Shown in pieces: positions 7,809-8,807 of a stretch of 8,807 nucleotides of DNA; position 1 is the first letter of the stretch, and every line of letters starts with the position of its first letter. This DNA is from an uncultured Parabacteroides sp. Lineage in GTDB: Bacteria > Bacteroidota > Bacteroidia > Bacteroidales > Tannerellaceae. A model generated the notes under the pieces. That model was not told the origin of the DNA. It did not search any database and saw only the letters and a list, made by a program, of their open reading frames with translations. The stretch covers positions 1-8,807 of the forward strand of contig USAD01000105.1 of assembly GCA_900552415.1 (NCBI GenBank). The letters run 5' to 3'. Made by a program: the position numbers and the translations under genes.

Positions 7809-8768
7809 TCAATTCTCCATGGTGAATTCGATGGTTTCGCTGGCTTCTTTCCAATTTTCAATGGAAAAGTTGCCCGTAACACTCCCCCCGGGATTGGGAT
7901 CCTTGATTATGATGTTCAACGTCAGTCGGGTGTTGGCCGATAAAGTGGATGTCAAATTTTTGGATAAGGTTTGTGTTTGTCCGTCGCGTGTCGTGATCAT
8001 TAATTCCAGTTGCGGTGTCGCTGCTGAAGGAAATAACATGACGGTCGCATTGCTCATGGATGTACCGTCGGCGGAAGCTACCAGATCGAATTTAACGGTC
8101 TTACTCATATTCTCAGGTTCAGCGGTATAGAAATTGATCTTTTCTGCTATGTCGTGTATGAAGATTTGCATTTTTGCGATCTCCGATCCAAAGAGCCCGT
8201 TGTCCTCTTTTTTTACGATAACCTTAAGGCCAGCGACCACTCGTTTGAGTGAGGCTTGGAAATCGCTGGAGGTATCGGTCTCCTTAACGGCGTGTACCAT
8301 ATCAAAAACAGGCATGTAGGTGCCGTCATTATTGGGACGAAGGGCAAAATACATTTGGGAAACATCGGCGCCAAGCGTGACACCAGGCTCAACAATAGCT
8401 GGTGTGTTGTAGATTGGTTCCTCATATTTAGGTGTGCCCCAATAGACGATGTTGTATTTGCCTTTTGGTAAATTGAGGACCCTGTTGTATTCTCCGTAGG
8501 TGTGTCCTTCGAAAATCCGGTAATAACCATTGAATGGTGTTAATTTACCATCGACATAGTTACCGTAGTATATGGAGTTTCCGCTTTCGCAAGGATAAGC
8601 TTCCAATATACCGGTCATGGGGCTTTCACTTGTCTGGTCTGAGACTGTGGCTGTTACTTTAGGGGTAACTAATTCCGAGATAGGGATCTCTTGGCTTAAA
8701 TCATCGTCGTTTGAGCAGGAGGTGATAACGCTAATCATGCCTAGCAAGCAGAGCATTTTTGATTTCAT
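7809..8768 (-). CDS. Fimbrillin/FimB-Mfa2-like surface lipoprotein
   Basis: The product is 319 residues. A lipoprotein signal peptide covers 1-17, with lipobox ITSC and lipid-bearing C18. CSNDDD follows, an acidic stretch just after the cysteine of the type that sends Bacteroidota lipoproteins to the cell surface. The body is rich in beta strands. LNLPKGKYNIVYWG (98-111), FDMVHAVKE (155-163), LKRVVAGLKVIVKKE (174-188) and the C-terminal FSIENWKEASETIEF (301-315) resemble the FimB/Mfa2 minor subunits and related fimbrillins, which anchor or cap Bacteroidales type V pili. The resemblance is from memory of the family pattern, and a plain fimbrillin-like lipoprotein of unknown partner is the alternative. 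No second pilus gene is in the window; partners may lie off the right edge. The gene ends in its own terminator. Confidence 0.6.
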   Translation of the reverse strand: MKSKMLCLLGMISVITSCSNDDDLSQEIPISELVTPKVTATVSDQTSESPMTGILEAYPCESGNSIYYGNYVDGKLTPFNGYYRIFEGHTYGEYNRVLNLPKGKYNIVYWGTPKYEEPIYNTPAIVEPGVTLGADVSQMYFALRPNNDGTYMPVFDMVHAVKETDTSSDFQASLKRVVAGLKVIVKKEDNGLFGSEIAKMQIFIHDIAEKINFYTAEPENMSKTVKFDLVASADGTSMSNATVMLFPSAATPQLELMITTRDGQTQTLSKNLTSTLSANTRLTLNIIIKDPNPGGSVTGNFSIENWKEASETIEFTMEN

Positions 8769-8807
8769 GTGTTTGTAGTTTTTTTAATGGATAATTTTCA
8801 GTATAGA
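8769..8807 (-). other. Upstream edge of the lipoprotein gene
   Basis: Thirty-nine AT-rich bases before the start codon. No clear ribosome binding site or promoter is visible. On the minus strand one frame ends in TAA at 8788-8786, which could be the tail of an upstream gene, but seven codons are too few to judge. Confidence 0.2.

Overview
The window holds one complete F-type ATP synthase operon on the minus strand, a fimbrial-type lipoprotein gene upstream of it, and the first codons of a carboxyltransferase-like gene downstream. All supported genes run right to left. Four features point to Bacteroidota, order Bacteroidales, perhaps a Parabacteroides-like gut species: the order of the atp genes, the epsilon subunit cut to one domain, the subunit a with a signal peptide and exported N-terminal domain, and the FimB/Mfa2-like lipoprotein with an acidic stretch after its lipid cysteine. 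The genus is a guess from remembered sequences; the order is better supported.

Layout in transcription order (right to left). At 8768-7809 is a lipoprotein of the fimbrillin/minor fimbrial subunit kind, closed by a strong rho-independent terminator (7774-7725). A gene-free, AT-rich stretch (7724-7452) follows; it should contain the promoter and leader of the ATP synthase operon. The operon reads atpD (beta), atpC (epsilon), an AtpI-like four-helix membrane protein, atpB (a), atpE (c), atpF (b), atpH (delta), atpA (alpha), atpG (gamma), from 7451 to 357. Gaps are 3 to 53 bases, with one 23-base overlap. This is the usual atpI-BEFHAG-DC order with the DC pair moved to the front. All eight standard subunits are present and intact, so the operon should give a working enzyme.

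The gene set describes a particular machine. The c subunit has the ion-binding glutamate but not the glutamine and serine/threonine ligands of sodium c-rings, so proton coupling is likely. In subunit a the glutamate/histidine pair around the essential arginine is swapped compared with E. coli. Epsilon stops exactly at the end of its beta-sandwich, so the usual C-terminal inhibitory helices are missing.

Downstream of atpG (356-53) no clear terminator is visible. The stretch contains a small, start-less reading frame whose end resembles the C-terminus of OadG-like decarboxylase subunits, two poly-A slippery sites in phase with it, and two perfect inverted repeats. At 52-1 a gene begins with the hallmark N-terminus of an OadA-like biotin-dependent decarboxylase/carboxyltransferase. 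No mobile element, CRISPR array, tRNA or rRNA was seen. The window is mostly conserved core metabolism; the least explained parts are the 93-325 stretch and the atpD leader.
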